64,000 nucleotides of DNA from NCBI RefSeq assembly GCF_913020055.1, contig NZ_CAJWCF010000007.1:1-64000 (forward strand). The letters run 5' to 3'. This document shows, one piece after another, positions 29,410 through 39,350 of the stretch (positions within the stretch are counted from its first letter, which is position 1; the number at the start of each line of letters is the position of its first letter). The translations under genes were made by a program, and so were the position numbers. Source of the stretch: an uncultured Paraglaciecola sp. (lineage in GTDB: Bacteria > Pseudomonadota > Gammaproteobacteria > Enterobacterales > Alteromonadaceae). A model generated the notes under the pieces. The model saw only the letters and a list, made by a program, of their open reading frames with translations. It was not told the origin of the DNA and made no database searches.

Positions 29410-31131
29410 TTAAACGGGGATAGTGATTATGTATTGAAGGCCATTGCCAGGTTGACTGAAGGCTTCTATTCCACCACCTAGTGTTTGGGTGACTAGGTTA
29501 TACATTATATGTGTGCCTAAGCCGCTTCCACCTTTACCTCTGCGAGTAGTGAAAAATGCGTCAAAGTGTCGTGCTAACGTACCTTCATCAAGACCTCTTC
29601 CATCGTCAGAGTAATTGATAATAAGATTGTTGTCTTGTTCAGAAATTTCTACTTTTATGGCACCTTTAGTTTTATCTTCGAAGCCATGGATCAGGGAGTT
29701 CATTATCATGTTGGTTAATATTTGAGCCAATACTCCAGGCGCACATTTGATTGATAAATCATCCGGGCATTGAATATTAATAGTATGTTGCGTTTTCTTG
29801 AAATTAGGTGCTAAAGATTGCACGACTTCACTTAAATACTCGCTAACATTGATTTCTCTTTCCGCTTCACTTGTTTGATCAACTGCAACCTGTTTAAAGC
29901 TTGATATAAGATCAGAAGCACGGTTTAAATTGTTGGTTAATAACGTGATAGTTTGCTGTGCTTCAGACAGAAACGACGTCATGGTACTGCCAGTCAGTTT
30001 TTTATCATCGTATGCGCTTTGGAGTTTTTTCACCCTGTCTTGTAGAAAACTGGTGGCGGTAACACTCACACCCAAAGGTGTATTAACGTCATGCGCAATG
30101 CCTGCTACTAACCCACCCAATGAAGCCATTCTTTCCGATTCAACCAACTGGTCTTTCGCCATTTGTATGGTTTCCATGGATGTGGCTAATTCGGAATTTC
30201 GTTTACGCAGTTCATCTTCGATAAATTGGCGGTTTTCGTTTTCTTGGCGTAATTCACGTTGGTTAATTAACAGCTCATCTTTTTGTTGTTCTAAGTCCAA
30301 CATGATCCTGCTTAGCGTCGCAGTTTTTTTAGCGACTTCTTCTTCCAATGATATATTTTGGTCGTCTAATCTAAGGTTTGCTTGTTGCAGCTCACTTTGC
30401 GTGCCTGCAAGTTTGGATTGAAACTCAATCATTTCATCGATTAATTTATTGTAGGAAGTTTCCAATACTTTTAATTCGTTGTCCTCATTGATGCTCAAAT
30501 CCAGTTTGGATGACTCAGGATCGTCTAGGTTAAAATCGGAAATCTGTTGAGTCAGTTCATTCAGTGGATTGGTCAACATAGTACGAAATGCACTCATAAA
30601 CAGAAACACTAAAAATGCAGTTTTAACTATGGCATTACCCACTAAGAAAAATATTCCGACTTCAATTCGACCAAAAATAATGGCTGAACTTGAATATAAG
30701 GTGACATCTCCGACTAATGATGTTCTGCCAGAGAACTCGAAGATTAATGGGAAACTGTAACCAAAGGTACCGCCGGCGTGGTCTCTAACAACACCTTTGG
30801 TGATAGATTCACCAACTAATTTAGAAGTACGGCCTAAATCGGCAATATAATTGCTGTTTTCATCTCGAATTTGCACACCTTCTACGATTGGCAGTTCCAT
30901 CAAACCTACAGCGATAGATTTTGCTTGAGGTGTATTAAGCTCCCAAATAGCTCGGGTTAAACTGGTACTAAAGGTGTTTTTTAAGGTTTTAAGCTCGCCT
31001 TCGATATGACTTTTTGCGTTTAAATATTCGGTGAAAACTTGGCCTGCAGTTACTATCAGGGTTAACACAAAGTAAACCGAGAGAACTCTGGAAAGAAGCT
31101 TTTTAGATAACCCTTGTTTGACGTTTGACAT
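29410..31131 (-). CDS. Membrane sensor histidine kinase
   Basis: About 573 residues. Helix 1 (residues 10-32), a periplasmic sensor region, helix 2 (about 175-195), a HAMP-like segment, then a long coiled coil (about 230-330). A HisKA-like domain follows with H347 in IAHDVNTPLG, a variant H-box with Asp instead of Glu after His. The ATPase domain has NSLIHGF, DDGRGLD and GKGGSGLGTHIMYN. No response regulator is adjacent; phoB is divergent and already has PhoR, so the partner is probably elsewhere. A TTG codon directly before the ATG could also serve as start because AAGGA is better spaced to it. Confidence 0.88.
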   Translation of the reverse strand: MSNVKQGLSKKLLSRVLSVYFVLTLIVTAGQVFTEYLNAKSHIEGELKTLKNTFSTSLTRAIWELNTPQAKSIAVGLMELPIVEGVQIRDENSNYIADLGRTSKLVGESITKGVVRDHAGGTFGYSFPLIFEFSGRTSLVGDVTLYSSSAIIFGRIEVGIFFLVGNAIVKTAFLVFLFMSAFRTMLTNPLNELTQQISDFNLDDPESSKLDLSINEDNELKVLETSYNKLIDEMIEFQSKLAGTQSELQQANLRLDDQNISLEEEVAKKTATLSRIMLDLEQQKDELLINQRELRQENENRQFIEDELRKRNSELATSMETIQMAKDQLVESERMASLGGLVAGIAHDVNTPLGVSVTATSFLQDRVKKLQSAYDDKKLTGSTMTSFLSEAQQTITLLTNNLNRASDLISSFKQVAVDQTSEAEREINVSEYLSEVVQSLAPNFKKTQHTINIQCPDDLSIKCAPGVLAQILTNMIMNSLIHGFEDKTKGAIKVEISEQDNNLIINYSDDGRGLDEGTLARHFDAFFTTRRGKGGSGLGTHIMYNLVTQTLGGGIEAFSQPGNGLQYIITIPV

Positions 31132-31546
31132 CAAAATTCATATTTCCTTAAGATAGGCTGCATGCAAAGAATATGCGGAATAAAAAAAATAAACAAGACG
31201 TCTATACCTATACGAGCTCAAAATGGGCGTTTCATTGCTATTTAAAGTGGTTTAGGCAGTGTGGCTATATGCAGACACACCAATTTAACCAAAAATAACT
31301 AAGGTAGGGTAAAAGTTTTAGCTCTATATTGTTGTTAATTTGTCATTTCACCTAAAGTGGGAATAGACAACTGGTTGAGCAAAAAAGAGTTTTGCGGCAC
31401 AGTTCGGTCAAGGTTAAAAAAGCAGATCGCTTATTAAACGTTGTTTTCGATGAATAAATGCAAACTAAAATGCTAACCGTAATAAAAATGTCACACAAAA
31501 TCATAATAATCTAATGCGTTGTTGATGTAGCAAGGAAACTAAATAA
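31132..31546. other. Divergent intergenic region before phoB, no gene seen
   Basis: 415 bp between the kinase gene and phoB. TGTCA elements occur near 31340 and 31488, but no complete Pho box (two 7-bp TGTCA-type direct repeats 4 bp apart) could be drawn. phoB has AAGGAA before its ATG. Confidence 0.4.
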
Positions 31547-32236
31547 ATGGCAAAACGTATTTTACTGGTGGAAGACGAAGCTCCCATCCGCGACATGTTA
31601 AAGTTTGTGCTCGAACAATCGGGATATGAAACGATTGAAGCGGAAGACTATCAAATCGCCTTAGATAAAATAGTCGAACCTTTTCCTGATCTCATTTTGT
31701 TAGATTGGATGTTGCCAGGAGGCACGGGTGTGCAATTGGCGAAAAAACTCAAGCAACATGAATATGCGCGGGATATCCCTATTATTATGTTGACAGCCAG
31801 AGGCGAGGAAGAAGATAAAATTAGAGGCTTGGAGGCTGGAGCTGATGATTATGTGACTAAACCTTTTTCGCCAAAAGAATTGGTGGCTAGAGTTAAGGCT
31901 GTGATTAGACGCGTCACGCCCACATCTAGCGAAGATGCGATTGATTATCAGGGATTAAAACTGGACCCAGTGTCCCATCGTGTGACCTCTAATGAGACGC
32001 CTATTGATATGGGTCCTACCGAGTTTAAACTATTGCACTTTTTTATGACTCATTCAGAGCGAGTCTATAGCCGTGAACAACTGTTGGACAATGTATGGGG
32101 AACCAACGTTTATGTAGAAGATAGAACCGTAGATGTGCATATCAGAAGGCTACGTAAAGCTTTGTCAGATTTTTCACATGAACATATGATCCAAACGGTT
32201 CGTGGTGCAGGTTATCGTTTTTCTAGCAAGACCTAG
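31547..32236 (+). CDS. phoB: Phosphate regulon response regulator PhoB
   Basis: OmpR-family regulator that activates phosphate-starvation genes. 229 residues. Receiver domain (1-120) with D53 in [15 protein letters not shown] and [15 protein letters not shown], typical of PhoB. C-terminal winged helix has [20 protein letters not shown] and [14 protein letters not shown]. The WMLPG signature and the phoR gene 75 bp downstream identify it. Confidence 0.95.
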   Translation: MAKRILLVEDEAPIRDMLKFVLEQSGYETIEAEDYQIALDKIVEPFPDLILLDWMLPGGTGVQLAKKLKQHEYARDIPIIMLTARGEEEDKIRGLEAGADDYVTKPFSPKELVARVKAVIRRVTPTSSEDAIDYQGLKLDPVSHRVTSNETPIDMGPTEFKLLHFFMTHSERVYSREQLLDNVWGTNVYVEDRTVDVHIRRLRKALSDFSHEHMIQTVRGAGYRFSSKT

Positions 32237-32311
32237 TGAGTACTGTTAGCTGTAAGTTTTCACGGAAAAAAGCTATAGTCTCACCGCTTTAAACAGGAAT
32301 ATTACCTTTCG

Positions 32312-33634
32312 ATGTACCACTTTTTTCCTTGGCTGAGAAGTATTGCGAGAGTCATTGTTTTTATGACGTTCTGTACACTGCTTGGTTTATATCTAGAACA
32401 TTTAACCATAACCCTACTGTTTGGTGCCTTTGCATTGCTTGGTTGGCACTACTGGCGGCTTTACAGGCTTCATTACTGGTTGTGGCATAGTAAAAAGATT
32501 TCTCCTCCTAGAACCGGCGGTATCTGGTCACATATATATAAAGGTATTTATGGGACTAATGTAAAAAATCGGAATAAGCGTAAAGCCTTAGGTGAGATTA
32601 TTCGTCGTTTCAGACAAGGTTCCGAAGCCCTGCCCGATGCGGCAATTGTAGTCGATGAGTCTTCTGAGATAATCTGGTGTAATCGATTAGCACGAATTGA
32701 ATTAGGTTTGAGTTGGCCTAAGGATTTGGGGCAGAAAGTGTATGACTGCATTAACGATGAACAATTTATCAATTTCTATCACGCCAACCGTTTTGATCAA
32801 CCTTTAGAAATTGTCTCGCCGATTAATGCCAGCAAAGTATTAGAATTTAGGTTAGTGCCATACGAAGACGATTATTTGATGATCCTCATCCGCGACGTCA
32901 CCCGACTCACTCAAATTGAGAAAATGCGTAAAGATTTTGTGGCCAATGTTTCCCATGAGTTGAAAACACCTTTAACAGTGATTAATGGTTACTTAGAAAT
33001 GTTGCCGGAAAATGGTGACATGCCAGCGCCAATGATGAAAAAAGCGATTTCTGAAATGCGCTCTCAATCTGTGCGAATGCAAAGTTTAATTGAAGAGCTG
33101 TTGGTATTGTCACGCATTGAAGCGAGCACTGAAAGAACCTTTGAGAAACTGGTTAATGTGCCGCAATTGTTATGGCAAATTCAGGTTGAAGCTGAAGCGC
33201 TTAATCGGGACAAAAAACATAAAATATTTTTTGATATTTCACCGATTTTATATGTATATGGGATTGAAAGTGAGTTACGAAGTGCCTTTTCAAATTTGAT
33301 TTTTAATGCAATTAATTATACGCCCAACGGTGGTGTCATCGAGATAAAATGGGCTTTAGAGAATAACCAAGTCAAGTTTAGCGTAAAAGATAACGGTTAC
33401 GGAATTGCCCCAGTACACATTGAAAGGCTAACCGAACGCTTTTATCGCGTTGATAAAGCGCGCTCGCGCACTACTGGTGGTTCAGGCTTAGGCCTTTCTA
33501 TAGTTAAGCATGTTTTGTCTCACCATAATTCAGTGTTAAATATACAAAGTCGAGTGGGCAAAGGATCGACTTTTTCTTGCCGCTTTTCTCCAGAATTAAC
33601 TTATATCGTCGAAAAACCTGCTGACAGCCAATAA
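32312..33634 (+). CDS. phoR: Phosphate regulon sensor kinase PhoR
   Basis: 440 residues. Two N-terminal helices (about 12-60) with almost no periplasmic loop, a PAS domain (about 100-190: DAAIVVDESSEIIWCNRLA), HisKA with H215 in VANVSHELKTPLTV, and HATPase motifs NAINYTP, DNGYGIA and GGSGLGLSIVKH. The short membrane part is typical of PhoR, which reads phosphate status through the Pst transporter and PhoU; neither is in this window. Co-oriented with phoB. Confidence 0.94.
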   Translation: MYHFFPWLRSIARVIVFMTFCTLLGLYLEHLTITLLFGAFALLGWHYWRLYRLHYWLWHSKKISPPRTGGIWSHIYKGIYGTNVKNRNKRKALGEIIRRFRQGSEALPDAAIVVDESSEIIWCNRLARIELGLSWPKDLGQKVYDCINDEQFINFYHANRFDQPLEIVSPINASKVLEFRLVPYEDDYLMILIRDVTRLTQIEKMRKDFVANVSHELKTPLTVINGYLEMLPENGDMPAPMMKKAISEMRSQSVRMQSLIEELLVLSRIEASTERTFEKLVNVPQLLWQIQVEAEALNRDKKHKIFFDISPILYVYGIESELRSAFSNLIFNAINYTPNGGVIEIKWALENNQVKFSVKDNGYGIAPVHIERLTERFYRVDKARSRTTGGSGLGLSIVKHVLSHHNSVLNIQSRVGKGSTFSCRFSPELTYIVEKPADSQ

Positions 33635-33829
33635 CCTCCTGTATTTTATTTCAGAACTACTATTTCTTGTACTTTCCTTCTAAATTATGACTTTTGTCAT
33701 ATCAAACTAGTGACGTTTGGCCGCTCCGTTTTTTGTTTGTATATGTCAATATTGTCTTAACACTCCTTTACCTTTCGGTTTAAGGGGGTAATCTTTAAGA
33801 CACAAATAGTCAATTTAATAGAGGTCCAG

Positions 33830-34858
33830 GTGACAGATAAAAGTGAATTGTTGCAGCAGCTCAAATTAGATAGGAGCCAAACTCATACAACGAATGGTAT
33901 TAAGGCTTGGCAAATTTTATTATTGTTGGTGTTCTGTTGTGGATTGTCGGTTTGGATCACCCTTAGCTATTTTGCTCCTGTGCGCATAGCGGAGCAAAGT
34001 AACCCCCTTGCTGCTGAAAGTAACCGCAAAGTCCAGTCAAGTACGTCAGTGCCTACAGAGTCAGTAGAGCCAAATATTCAACCCAGTGACACTATTCTGA
34101 ATTCCTCCGGTTATATAACCGCAAGACGTATGGCTACCGTTTCTTCAGAAGTCATGGGTTTAATTACCCAAGTGAATGTAGAAGAAGGCATGAACGTTGA
34201 GGAAGGACAAATTCTGGCTACCCTTGATAGTCAGTTAGCTGAAGTCAATCTTGACTATGCCCGCGCGCAATTTGCGGTGTTGCAAGCTAGGCGTAAAGCT
34301 ATTTTAGTAAATCTGGATGAAGCAAAAATCAATTATAAACGCACCCTTGATAATACTTATTCAAGCGAAGTCGAACGCACCCGTGGATTTGCAAATCAAC
34401 AGAGTTTGCAGGCTAATTTAGAAAGTGCAGACGCCGATTTATTGGTGGCGAAAATTGAAATTCGTCGGCAACAAGAGCGTTTAGACGACCACACCATCAG
34501 AGCGCCATTTAGTGGTGTAGTTACACAAAAAAATGCTCAGCCGGGTGAAATAGTGGCGCCATCGTCAGCAGGAGGGGGCTTCACGCGAACGGGTATCTGC
34601 ACCATAGTGGATATGAGCTCTCTTGAAATAGAAGTGGATGTAAATGAATCCTTTATTGGCCGTGTTTATCCCGGTCAAAAGGTCAATGCCACTTTAGACG
34701 CCTATCCAGATTGGCCTATACCAGCCTCAGTTATTGCGACTATACCCACAGCGGATAGAGCCAAGGCTACAGTTCAAGTCAGAATTAAAATAGAACTAGA
34801 AGACTCGAGAATATTGCCCGAAATGGGTGTGAAAGTTGGGTTTATGAGAGACAACTAA
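33830..34858 (+). CDS. HlyD/MacA-type periplasmic adaptor of an ABC exporter
   Basis: 342 residues from a GTG start with GAGG upstream. A membrane anchor lies at about residues 25-45, then a beta-barrel/lipoyl domain (SGYITARRMATVSSEVMG, VEEGMNVEEGQILATLDS), an alpha-hairpin coiled coil (about 135-220), the second lipoyl half (IRAPFSGVVTQKNAQPGEIV) and a beta-barrel. First of a four-gene unit with the ATPase and two permeases. It would link the inner-membrane transporter to an outer-membrane channel encoded elsewhere. ATGAC/GTCAT at 33687-33700 is a small inverted repeat in its upstream region. Confidence 0.9.
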   Translation: MTDKSELLQQLKLDRSQTHTTNGIKAWQILLLLVFCCGLSVWITLSYFAPVRIAEQSNPLAAESNRKVQSSTSVPTESVEPNIQPSDTILNSSGYITARRMATVSSEVMGLITQVNVEEGMNVEEGQILATLDSQLAEVNLDYARAQFAVLQARRKAILVNLDEAKINYKRTLDNTYSSEVERTRGFANQQSLQANLESADADLLVAKIEIRRQQERLDDHTIRAPFSGVVTQKNAQPGEIVAPSSAGGGFTRTGICTIVDMSSLEIEVDVNESFIGRVYPGQKVNATLDAYPDWPIPASVIATIPTADRAKATVQVRIKIELEDSRILPEMGVKVGFMRDN

Positions 34859-34894
34859 TTTATTCATTTTGCGAAGGAATAAGAGGATAAAAGC

Positions 34895-35593
34895 ATGAGC
34901 AATGACAATTTATTTGAATTAACTCAAGTGGCTAAACGATTTACTAAAGGTAAAGAGACCATTAGCATTTTTCATGATCTGAATATGCAAATTAAGGAAG
35001 GCGACTTTCTCGCTATCATGGGGCCCTCAGGTTCGGGCAAAACTACATTGTTAAATTTACTTGGTGGTGTGGACCAACCTACTGAAGGACAAATTACCTT
35101 CGATGGCCAGCGCATTGATAACCTTAGTGAAGGCCAACTGGCCAAATGGCGAGCGAATAACATAGGTTTTATTTTTCAGTTTTATAATTTGATGCCTATG
35201 TTAAATGCTGCGCGTAACGTGGAGTTGCCTTTGTTACTGACCAACCTCAACCGCAACGAACGACAAAAACAAGTGAAGGTAGCACTAGAGCTTGTGGGGT
35301 TAAGTGACCGAGCCAATCATATGCCAAGTGAGATGTCCGGTGGTCAACAGCAACGTGTGGCGATTGCCAGAGCAGTGGTATCTGATCCTAAATTTTTACT
35401 CTGTGATGAACCTACGGGGGATTTGGACAGGCAAACTGCAGACGAAATTTTACAGACATTACAGCTTCTGAATGAAAAGTTTGGCAAAACCATTGTTATG
35501 GTGACCCATGATCCTTCCGCGGCTAAATTTGCAAAGCAAACTGTGAACCTAAATAAAGGGGAGTTTGTCAAAGCAGAGGAGTTGTTGGCATGA
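34895..35593 (+). CDS. MacB/LolD-type ABC transporter ATPase
   Basis: 232 residues, all nucleotide-binding motifs intact: Walker A GPSGSGKTTLLN, Q-loop FIFQFYNLMP, signature MSGGQQQRVAIARA, Walker B FLLCDEPTGDLD, switch His in VTHD. The QFYNLMP and GDLD variants are typical of the LolD/MacB/FtsE group that works with FtsX-fold permeases. Its stop overlaps the start of the first permease (ATGA). Confidence 0.94.
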   Translation: MSNDNLFELTQVAKRFTKGKETISIFHDLNMQIKEGDFLAIMGPSGSGKTTLLNLLGGVDQPTEGQITFDGQRIDNLSEGQLAKWRANNIGFIFQFYNLMPMLNAARNVELPLLLTNLNRNERQKQVKVALELVGLSDRANHMPSEMSGGQQQRVAIARAVVSDPKFLLCDEPTGDLDRQTADEILQTLQLLNEKFGKTIVMVTHDPSAAKFAKQTVNLNKGEFVKAEELLA

Positions 35594-36747
35594 AAGACTT
35601 GTATTTAGTCTATAAAAATTTAACCCGAAAAAAGATGCGATTGTTTCTCACTACCTTTGCCATTTTTATCGCGTTTTTAATTTTTGGAGCCATTATGACC
35701 TTACGAGGCGCCTTAAACTCGGGGGTTGAAATGTCGGCAGACAATCGTTTGGTTGTTGTACATAAAACCAACTTCACTAACCCTCTACCTTATTCTTATG
35801 TAAATAAAACTAAGGCAATTGATGGGGTCAAACAAGTCACTCATGCCAATTGGTTTGGCGGTTATTATCAGCAACCTGCGAATCAAGTGGTGACCTTTGC
35901 TGTAGAGCCCGAAAGTTACTTAGCGGTTTATCCCGAATTAGTCATAGAGCCAGAGCAGCGCAAAGCTTGGTTAAACAATCAAGCCAGTGTGTTAGTGGGC
36001 CAGCGTATTGCCATGGCAAACGGCTGGAAAGTAGGTGATCGTATTCCCTTGTCATCGAACATTTTCTCCCACAAAGACGGTGGGCAAACATGGGATTTTG
36101 TAGTTGAAGGTATATTTACCGGCGCTGAAGAAAAAACCGATACCAGTTATCTTTTGTTTCACTACAAATATTTCAAAGAAACCCAGTCTTGGGGGGGAGA
36201 TAGCATTGGTTGGTTAATCTTAACCACAGTCGATGCGTCGATGAATGAAAGTGTAGCCAAAGCCATAGATAGCAATTTTGCTAATTCCAATGCCGAAACT
36301 GATACCAGTACCGAACAAGCCTTTAATAAAGCCTTTATTGAACAAATCGGTAATATCGGGTTGATTATTTTTGGTGTGGTGTTTATGGCGTTTTTTACCA
36401 TTTTGATCGTTGTAGGTAACACTATGGTACTGGCAATTAGGGAACGAACTGGGGAAATTGCAGTGTTAAAAACTTTAGGTTTTGCATCGATACGTATTTT
36501 TAAAATGGTCATTATCGAATCCTGTTTACTGGCATTTTTAGGTGGTTTATTAGGCCTAGGTGCGGCCTATTTGTTAATCCAGGGGGCATCAGAAAATTTA
36601 GCTCGATTTTTACCTAATCTAGTATTAGATCAAAACATCGTATTACAAGCATTGGGGTACATTTTGTTATTAGGTTTAATCACGGGCATTGCTCCGGCGA
36701 TTAGCGCGCTGAGACTTAATATTATCACCGCATTTAATAGGGGTTAG
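35590..36747 (+). CDS. FtsX-like ABC permease, subunit 1
   Basis: 385 residues with MacB/FtsX topology: one N-terminal helix (about 18-40), a large periplasmic domain, then three C-terminal helices (about 255-385) ending ISALRLNIITAFNRG. The coupling segment VLAIRERTGEIAVLKTLGF is the FtsX signature. It overlaps the ATPase gene by 4 bp and precedes the second permease by 2 bp; the two are paralogous and likely form a heterodimer. Confidence 0.92.
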   Translation: MKDLYLVYKNLTRKKMRLFLTTFAIFIAFLIFGAIMTLRGALNSGVEMSADNRLVVVHKTNFTNPLPYSYVNKTKAIDGVKQVTHANWFGGYYQQPANQVVTFAVEPESYLAVYPELVIEPEQRKAWLNNQASVLVGQRIAMANGWKVGDRIPLSSNIFSHKDGGQTWDFVVEGIFTGAEEKTDTSYLLFHYKYFKETQSWGGDSIGWLILTTVDASMNESVAKAIDSNFANSNAETDTSTEQAFNKAFIEQIGNIGLIIFGVVFMAFFTILIVVGNTMVLAIRERTGEIAVLKTLGFASIRIFKMVIIESCLLAFLGGLLGLGAAYLLIQGASENLARFLPNLVLDQNIVLQALGYILLLGLITGIAPAISALRLNIITAFNRG

Positions 36748-36749
36748 TT

Positions 36750-37937
36750 ATGAGTAACATTATGTCGCAAAGTACTGCCGTTATAGTGATGAATATTCGC
36801 AGTCTGCCTAGACGTTTATGGATGTCACTGGCGATGATTTTTGCCAGTGCAGTTGTAGTCGCCATCTTGTTGGCTTTTTTGGCCATGGCAAAAGGGTTTG
36901 AAGCCACAATGCAAAGCGCCGGATCGGATGATGTTGCCTTTTTTATGCGCACCGGTTCGGCGGCTGAATTAAACAGTTCAGCCTCCAGGGACCAGGTTAA
37001 CTTAATCGAAAACGCTCCCGGTATTGTTAAAGATGAACAAGGTCCGCTTGTTTCACCTGAACTCTACGTAATAGTCGATGGGGTTAAGAAAAGCACTCAG
37101 ATAGAAGCTAATATTCCGCTTCGAGGCCTAAATCAGCGTGGTGTGGATATGCGTAAGGGGTTCACCCTAACAGCTGGTCGAATGTTTACCCCTGGCACTG
37201 ATGAATTGATAGTTGGTGCGGGTATATTGCGTGAATTTGACGGCTTCGATCTTGGTCAGGAAATTCGTTTTGGTAAATATACCTGGAAAGTAGTTGGCGT
37301 GTTCTCAACTGGCGGTAATGTATTTGAAAGTGAGTTATGGGCCGATGCCAAGGTGATTCAAAATTTATACAACCGCGGTAGTTCTTATCAAACTGTACGA
37401 GCAAGGATTGGTTCACCCAGTGATCTTGCGGCAATTAACGAATACCTAAAATCTGAGCCTAGATTGACTCACGAAGTACAAACCGAATCCGCTTATTTTG
37501 CAACGCAAGGTAAAAGTTTACAGTACATGGCGATATTTGGTTGGGTAATCAGTTCGATAATGGCACTGGGGGCTTTAGCAGGTGCGCTTAATACTATGTA
37601 TACCTCAGTATCTGACAGAGCGATGGAAATCGCTACGTTACGCGCCATCGGTTTTAGTCATATATCGGCTTTTATTGGCACTATGGTCGAAGCGATGACT
37701 TTAGCGGTGATTGGTAGTTTAGTGGGTTCATTGGCTGCATTTATCTTTTTTGATGGCATGAATGCGTCTACGCTAGGCGGCAGTTTTACCCAAGTAGTGT
37801 TTAGCTTTCAGCTTACTTCGGAGTTGTTTGTGCAAGGTATCAGTATGGCCCTAGTGATTGGTTTTATCAGTGGGGTATTTCCCGCTTGGCAGGCAGCAAG
37901 GGTACCAGTGATAGTGGCGTTTCAATCTGCTAGGTAA
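36750..37937 (+). CDS. FtsX-like ABC permease, subunit 2
   Basis: 395 residues, same fold as the previous gene: helix about 20-45, periplasmic domain with the GAGILREFDGFDLGQ block, then three helices with VSDRAMEIATLRAIGF and FPAWQAARVPVIVAF. Last gene of the exporter unit, followed by a strong terminator at 37961. The substrate (macrolide-like, lipid or peptide) cannot be read from sequence. Confidence 0.92.
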   Translation: MSNIMSQSTAVIVMNIRSLPRRLWMSLAMIFASAVVVAILLAFLAMAKGFEATMQSAGSDDVAFFMRTGSAAELNSSASRDQVNLIENAPGIVKDEQGPLVSPELYVIVDGVKKSTQIEANIPLRGLNQRGVDMRKGFTLTAGRMFTPGTDELIVGAGILREFDGFDLGQEIRFGKYTWKVVGVFSTGGNVFESELWADAKVIQNLYNRGSSYQTVRARIGSPSDLAAINEYLKSEPRLTHEVQTESAYFATQGKSLQYMAIFGWVISSIMALGALAGALNTMYTSVSDRAMEIATLRAIGFSHISAFIGTMVEAMTLAVIGSLVGSLAAFIFFDGMNASTLGGSFTQVVFSFQLTSELFVQGISMALVIGFISGVFPAWQAARVPVIVAFQSAR

Positions 37938-37960
37938 ATATTAAAACCTAGTCTGATTAA

Positions 37961-37990
37961 AAAGCCGAGTAATCACTACTCGGCTTTTTT
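37961..37990 (+). terminator. Terminator of the exporter operon
   Basis: AAAGCCGAGTA and TACTCGGCTTT (the right arm runs into T7) form a GC-rich stem with a short loop, 23 bp after the last permease stop. Confidence 0.92.
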
Positions 37991-38088
37991 TCATTTTGTA
38001 CATACATAAGATAGTTTTTTACTGACGTCTCATTTAAGGTAATTGACATCATCTTTATTTTTAACAGTGTGCAAATGGAATTTAAAAA

Positions 38089-39318
38089 ATGAAAAAAACA
38101 TTCAGTTTAAAAGGCGTGAGTCTTGGTTTTTTGATAGTGGTAATAGTGTTGTTAGTTATCTATCAAAAAAATCTGATCCGTTTGTATACCGCCGTGACCT
38201 TATACGATGAAGATAAAATAGCGCATAATTTTCTGACAATGTATGAGTCCTTTAACGCAACAGTCATCCCAGCAAGTTCAGAGCCTTTTTCATTCACTGA
38301 GGAACCCAAACCCTTACCCAACGCTTTTAACTATGAAAATCAGACCATGTCATTAACTGATTTTCTCGAAGACACTCAAACAATGGGCTTGTTAGTGTTA
38401 AAAGATGGGGTAATTGTGAATGAAAATTATTGGTTAGGCCATGCCAAAGATAAGCAACATATCTCATTTTCAATGGCTAAGTCCTTTGTTTCAGCGTTAA
38501 TGGGCATTGCTATTGATGAGGGATTTGTGACCAGTATCGAACAGGATGTGACTGATTACGTACCAGAATTGATGGGCAGTGGTTATGAAGATGTTAGCAT
38601 CAAAGATGTATTACAAATATCTTCAGGCGTGCGTTTTAACGAAGATTATGGTGATTTTAATTCTGACATTAACAGGTTTTCTCGTGCCACGGCTTTTGGT
38701 ACTTCTTTAGATGATTTTTCAGCTTCATTAGACAGGGAAAGAGAGCCAGGCACCTATCATCATTATGTGAGTATCGATACTCAAGTGTTGGGTATGGTGT
38801 TAACTCGCGCTACGGGTAAAAGTCTAACTCACTACTTGTCCGAAAAAATTTGGCAGCCCTTAGGCATGGAGCATCAAGCCTATTGGTTAGCAGATGATAA
38901 CAACATGGAATTAGCCTTGGGTGGGCTCAATGTGTCTTTGCGCGACTATGCCAAATTAGGTTGGTTGTATCTTAATCAAGGAACCTGGACTGACAAACAG
39001 CATAACACTCAGCAAATAGTGCCTAAACAATGGGTGATTGATTCAACGACAGCCGATGCGCCACACCTTGTAGCGGGCGAAAACAATTCAGCTTCATCTT
39101 CTTCTTTTGGATATGGCTATCAATGGTGGTTGCCACTTGGCGCTGAAGACGAATTTTCTGCGCAGGGCATTTACAATCAATACATCTATATCGATCCAGA
39201 TCAAAACTTAGTCATAGTTAAAAACTCAGCTAATTATCGTTTTACCGACAAAAGTTTAAACTGGACAGCCAAACATTATGCTATGTTCCGCGCGATCAGT
39301 ACTCATTTTTCACAATAA
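38089..39318 (+). CDS. Beta-lactamase-fold serine hydrolase (class C-like)
   Basis: 409 residues with an N-terminal membrane helix (about 8-27), placing the domain in the periplasm. The catalytic S128-x-x-K131 is in SFSMAKSFVSALMG and the Y-x-S motif has Y226 in HHYVSIDTQ. The C-terminal YGYGYQWWLP block is typical of 6-aminohexanoate-dimer hydrolase/esterase-like members rather than true AmpC. Probably an esterase, amidase or D-aminopeptidase. First of a same-strand hydrolase run, 32 bp before an S9 peptidase. Confidence 0.88.
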   Translation: MKKTFSLKGVSLGFLIVVIVLLVIYQKNLIRLYTAVTLYDEDKIAHNFLTMYESFNATVIPASSEPFSFTEEPKPLPNAFNYENQTMSLTDFLEDTQTMGLLVLKDGVIVNENYWLGHAKDKQHISFSMAKSFVSALMGIAIDEGFVTSIEQDVTDYVPELMGSGYEDVSIKDVLQISSGVRFNEDYGDFNSDINRFSRATAFGTSLDDFSASLDREREPGTYHHYVSIDTQVLGMVLTRATGKSLTHYLSEKIWQPLGMEHQAYWLADDNNMELALGGLNVSLRDYAKLGWLYLNQGTWTDKQHNTQQIVPKQWVIDSTTADAPHLVAGENNSASSSSFGYGYQWWLPLGAEDEFSAQGIYNQYIYIDPDQNLVIVKNSANYRFTDKSLNWTAKHYAMFRAISTHFSQ

Positions 39319-39350
39319 GCAAATATTTTGACTCCAAGGAAAATCATTCT

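Noticed and set aside
29930-30421. 163-residue plus-strand ORF opposite the histidine kinase
   Set aside because: Antisense shadow, Ser/Cys-rich composition, no start signals.
31320-31546. Pho box before phoB
   Set aside because: Single TGTCA elements exist, but no pair with the required direct-repeat spacing.
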